Shown here: piece after piece, positions 5,861 to 6,984 of the stretch
Numbering within the stretch: position 1 is the first letter of the stretch
Layout: every line of letters starts with the position of its first letter
Source of the DNA: an uncultured Collinsella sp.
GTDB lineage: Bacteria; Actinomycetota; Coriobacteriia; Coriobacteriales; Coriobacteriaceae
DNA length: 6,984 bases
Direction: 5' to 3'
Assembly (NCBI GenBank): GCA_900544065.1
Contig: UQTR01000097.1
Coordinates: 1-6,984, forward strand
The notes under the pieces: generated by a model
What the model saw: only the letters and a program-made list of their open reading frames with translations
The model's database searches: none
Told to the model about the DNA's origin: nothing
Made by a program: the position numbers and the translations under genes

Positions 5861-6358
5861 CTAGCGCTCGCGAGCAACGATGAGCTGGTCCATCTCTTCG
5901 ACATGCACGCCAACGGAGCCCTTGATGCTCGAGAACTCAACAGAGTTGCACACCAAGATGGGAACCGTCACATCGTAGCCCTCGGCAGCAATTGCCTCGC
6001 GATCGAACTCAATGAGCACATCGCCCTTATGGACGATGTCACCCACTTGCGCATGTACGGTAAAGTGCTTGCCCTCAAGCTGAACAGTGTCCAAACCAAC
6101 GTGGATGAGCACGTCCAAGCCATCGACCGTGTTAAGCGCAACAGCGTGTCCCGTGGGAAAAATGGCCTCGACCTTGGCATCAGCCGGTGCAATCACACGC
6201 GTGCCGGTAGGCTGAATCGCCACGCCCTGGCCCAAAAGGCCGGTGGCAAATGTCTGGTCGTTTACCTCGGAAAGCGGAATGACGTCGCCCGAGATGGGAG
6301 CATCCAGCGTAAGGACTCGACCACGCATACCAAAAGACCTTAGGACTTTAGTGAACAT
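5861..6358 (-). CDS. crr: Glucose-type PTS phosphocarrier EIIA (single-domain)
   Basis: This 165-residue cytoplasmic protein accepts a phosphoryl group from HPr and passes it to an EIIB domain of a sugar permease; in many bacteria it also signals sugar status. The PTS EIIA type 1 fold is clear: APISGDVIPL (20-29), VAIQPTG (46-52), IFPTGHAVAL (67-76) with the helper histidine His71, and LIHVGLDTVQLEG (84-96) with the phosphorylated His86. These correspond to His75 and His90 of E. coli Crr. GDVLIEFD (112-119) closes the motif set. The start is ATG 6358, with the purine-rich GAGGGGGAGC just upstream; an in-frame TTG would add seven residues. It sits 71 bp downstream of glmM and upstream of nagB, which suggests a role in glucosamine or GlcNAc uptake, though a single-domain EIIA can serve several permeases. 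The family is certain; the symbol crr is by analogy. Confidence 0.94.
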   Translation of the reverse strand: MFTKVLRSFGMRGRVLTLDAPISGDVIPLSEVNDQTFATGLLGQGVAIQPTGTRVIAPADAKVEAIFPTGHAVALNTVDGLDVLIHVGLDTVQLEGKHFTVHAQVGDIVHKGDVLIEFDREAIAAEGYDVTVPILVCNSVEFSSIKGSVGVHVEEMDQLIVARER

Positions 6359-6399
6359 GCTCCCCCTCGGACATACCAATCGACCAAAATAGCCTTAAC

Positions 6400-6429
6400 A
6401 GTTTACCACTTGGCACTCGTTTTTGACCA
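6400..6429 (-). promoter_or_regulatory. Weak promoter candidate before crr
   Basis: On the minus strand TGGTCA (6429-6424) and TAAACT (6405-6400) are 18 bp apart, each matching four of six consensus bases. Transcription would begin near 6393 and give a leader of about 35 nt. No terminator separates glmM from crr, so co-transcription with glmM is the alternative. Confidence 0.27.
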
Positions 6430-6939
6430 TTAGGGAAGTTCGCGCTTGACAACCTCGACGATGTCGTCGACAACGCGCTGGGTCAGCTCGTGCGTCTCGG
6501 CCTCGGCCATAACGCGGACCAGCGGCTCGGTACCGCTCGGACGCACCAGAATGCGACCGCGGCCGTCAAGTTCCTTCTCGGCAGCAGCGACGGCATCCCA
6601 GATGGGCTGGCAATCGTCCAGACCAGCCTTGTTGTCGGAATGCACGTTGACGAGTACCTGCGGGTACTTCTTCATGATGCCGGCAAGATCGGTGAGGGTA
6701 CGACCGGTGCGCTTGAGCACGGCCAGCAGCTGCAGAGCCGTCACCAGGCCGTCACCGGTGGTGTTGTGCTCCAGGAAGATGATGTGGCCAGACTGTTCGC
6801 CGCCGATGACGGCACCGTCCGCGAGCATACGCTCAAGAACATAACGGTCGCCCACAGCGGTCTGAACCATCTCGAAGCCCTGCTCCTTCATAGCGATGGA
6901 GAAGCCCAGGTTGCACATGACGGTCGAGACGATCTCGGA
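6430..6939 (-). CDS. glmM: Phosphoglucosamine mutase, C-terminal part (5' end missing)
   Basis: GlmM interconverts glucosamine-6-phosphate and glucosamine-1-phosphate, the step leading to UDP-GlcNAc for peptidoglycan. The last 169 residues are present out of the usual 445-450. They cover the end of domain 3, with AVGDRYVLE and the sugar-binding loop GGEQSGHIIF, followed by the family signature HNTTGDGL. Domain 4 carries the phosphate-binding loop RPSGTEPLVRV. The catalytic serine loop and metal-binding DGD motif would be in the missing part beyond the contig end. The reading frame stays open into the adapter and appears to gain a start with the peptide MGSEMCIRDS. That peptide is translated adapter, so real coding stops at 6939/6940 and the gene is cut by the contig end; it is not a short natural gene. 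Stop TAA at 6432-6430, then 71 bp to crr. Confidence 0.96.
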   Translation of the reverse strand, partial: SEIVSTVMCNLGFSIAMKEQGFEMVQTAVGDRYVLERMLADGAVIGGEQSGHIIFLEHNTTGDGLVTALQLLAVLKRTGRTLTDLAGIMKKYPQVLVNVHSDNKAGLDDCQPIWDAVAAAEKELDGRGRILVRPSGTEPLVRVMAEAETHELTQRVVDDIVEVVKRELP

Positions 6940-6940
6940 G

Positions 6941-6984
6941 CTGTCTCTTATACACATCTCCGAGCCCACGAGACCCTAAGACAT
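6941..6984. other. Illumina Nextera adapter and index sequence (artefact)
   Basis: CTGTCTCTTATACACATCT (6941-6959) is the 19-bp Tn5 mosaic end used in Nextera libraries. CCGAGCCCACGAGAC (6960-6974) is the read-2 adapter. The next eight bases, CCTAAGAC (6975-6982), sit at the i7 index position, and AT (6983-6984) begins the P7 sequence. From memory the index matches Nextera XT N726. Genomic sequence ends at 6940. Confidence 0.98.

Noticed and set aside
5852..6343. 163-codon open frame on the + strand opposite crr
   Set aside because: The antisense of a clear EIIA gene, with no recognisable motif and no start signal.
1..6984. CRISPR array, insertion sequence, prophage or defence island
   Set aside because: No periodic repeats, transposase, integrase or phage genes are visible. 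The only Tn5-related bases are library adapter.

Overview
The window looks like the end of an Illumina contig from a high-GC Gram-positive gut actinobacterium. Class Coriobacteriia, probably Collinsella or a close relative, is my best guess. The reasons are the GC-rich wobble positions in most genes, a Bacillus-length NagB, a standalone glucose-type PTS IIA protein, and a large ATPase-wHTH-BTAD regulator of the kind that is abundant in that class. The genus is an inference from protein flavour and was not tested by any search.

Layout, left to right. 1-254: a strong hairpin, then a T/G-rich leader with a weak promoter candidate. 255-1142 (+): a class I SAM-dependent methyltransferase, with its start set by a perfect AGGAGG. 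1301-1600 (+): yhbY, a CRM-domain ribosome-associated RNA-binding protein, followed by a strong terminator whose T-tract holds the stop codon of the convergent gene. 1670-4415 (-): a large STAND/MalT-like ATPase with a C-terminal winged helix and BTAD domain, split into two overlapping frames by what looks like a one-base shift in a run of four G (3016-3019). 4416-4799: a gene-free leader with repeated TAWCGCTAG words and palindromes, probably regulatory. 4800-4827: the nagB terminator. 4860-5588 (-): nagB. 5589-5860: a structured gap with three hairpins. 5861-6358 (-): PTS EIIA-Glc (crr-like). 6430-6939 (-): the C-terminal 169 residues of phosphoglucosamine mutase GlmM. 6941-6984 is not genomic: it is Nextera transposase adapter plus an index.

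The right half forms a coherent amino-sugar locus in the order glmM, crr, nagB. GlmM takes glucosamine-6-phosphate toward cell-wall precursors, NagB takes the same metabolite toward glycolysis, and EIIA-Glc is the phosphocarrier for sugar uptake. The large regulator lies downstream of nagB beyond a terminator and has its own leader, so a role in controlling this locus is possible but not shown. I see no CRISPR array, IS element, tRNA, rRNA or defence system, and no clearly unprecedented system. The items most worth a second look are the split regulator and its leader, the codon-usage break inside the methyltransferase, and the adapter sequence.
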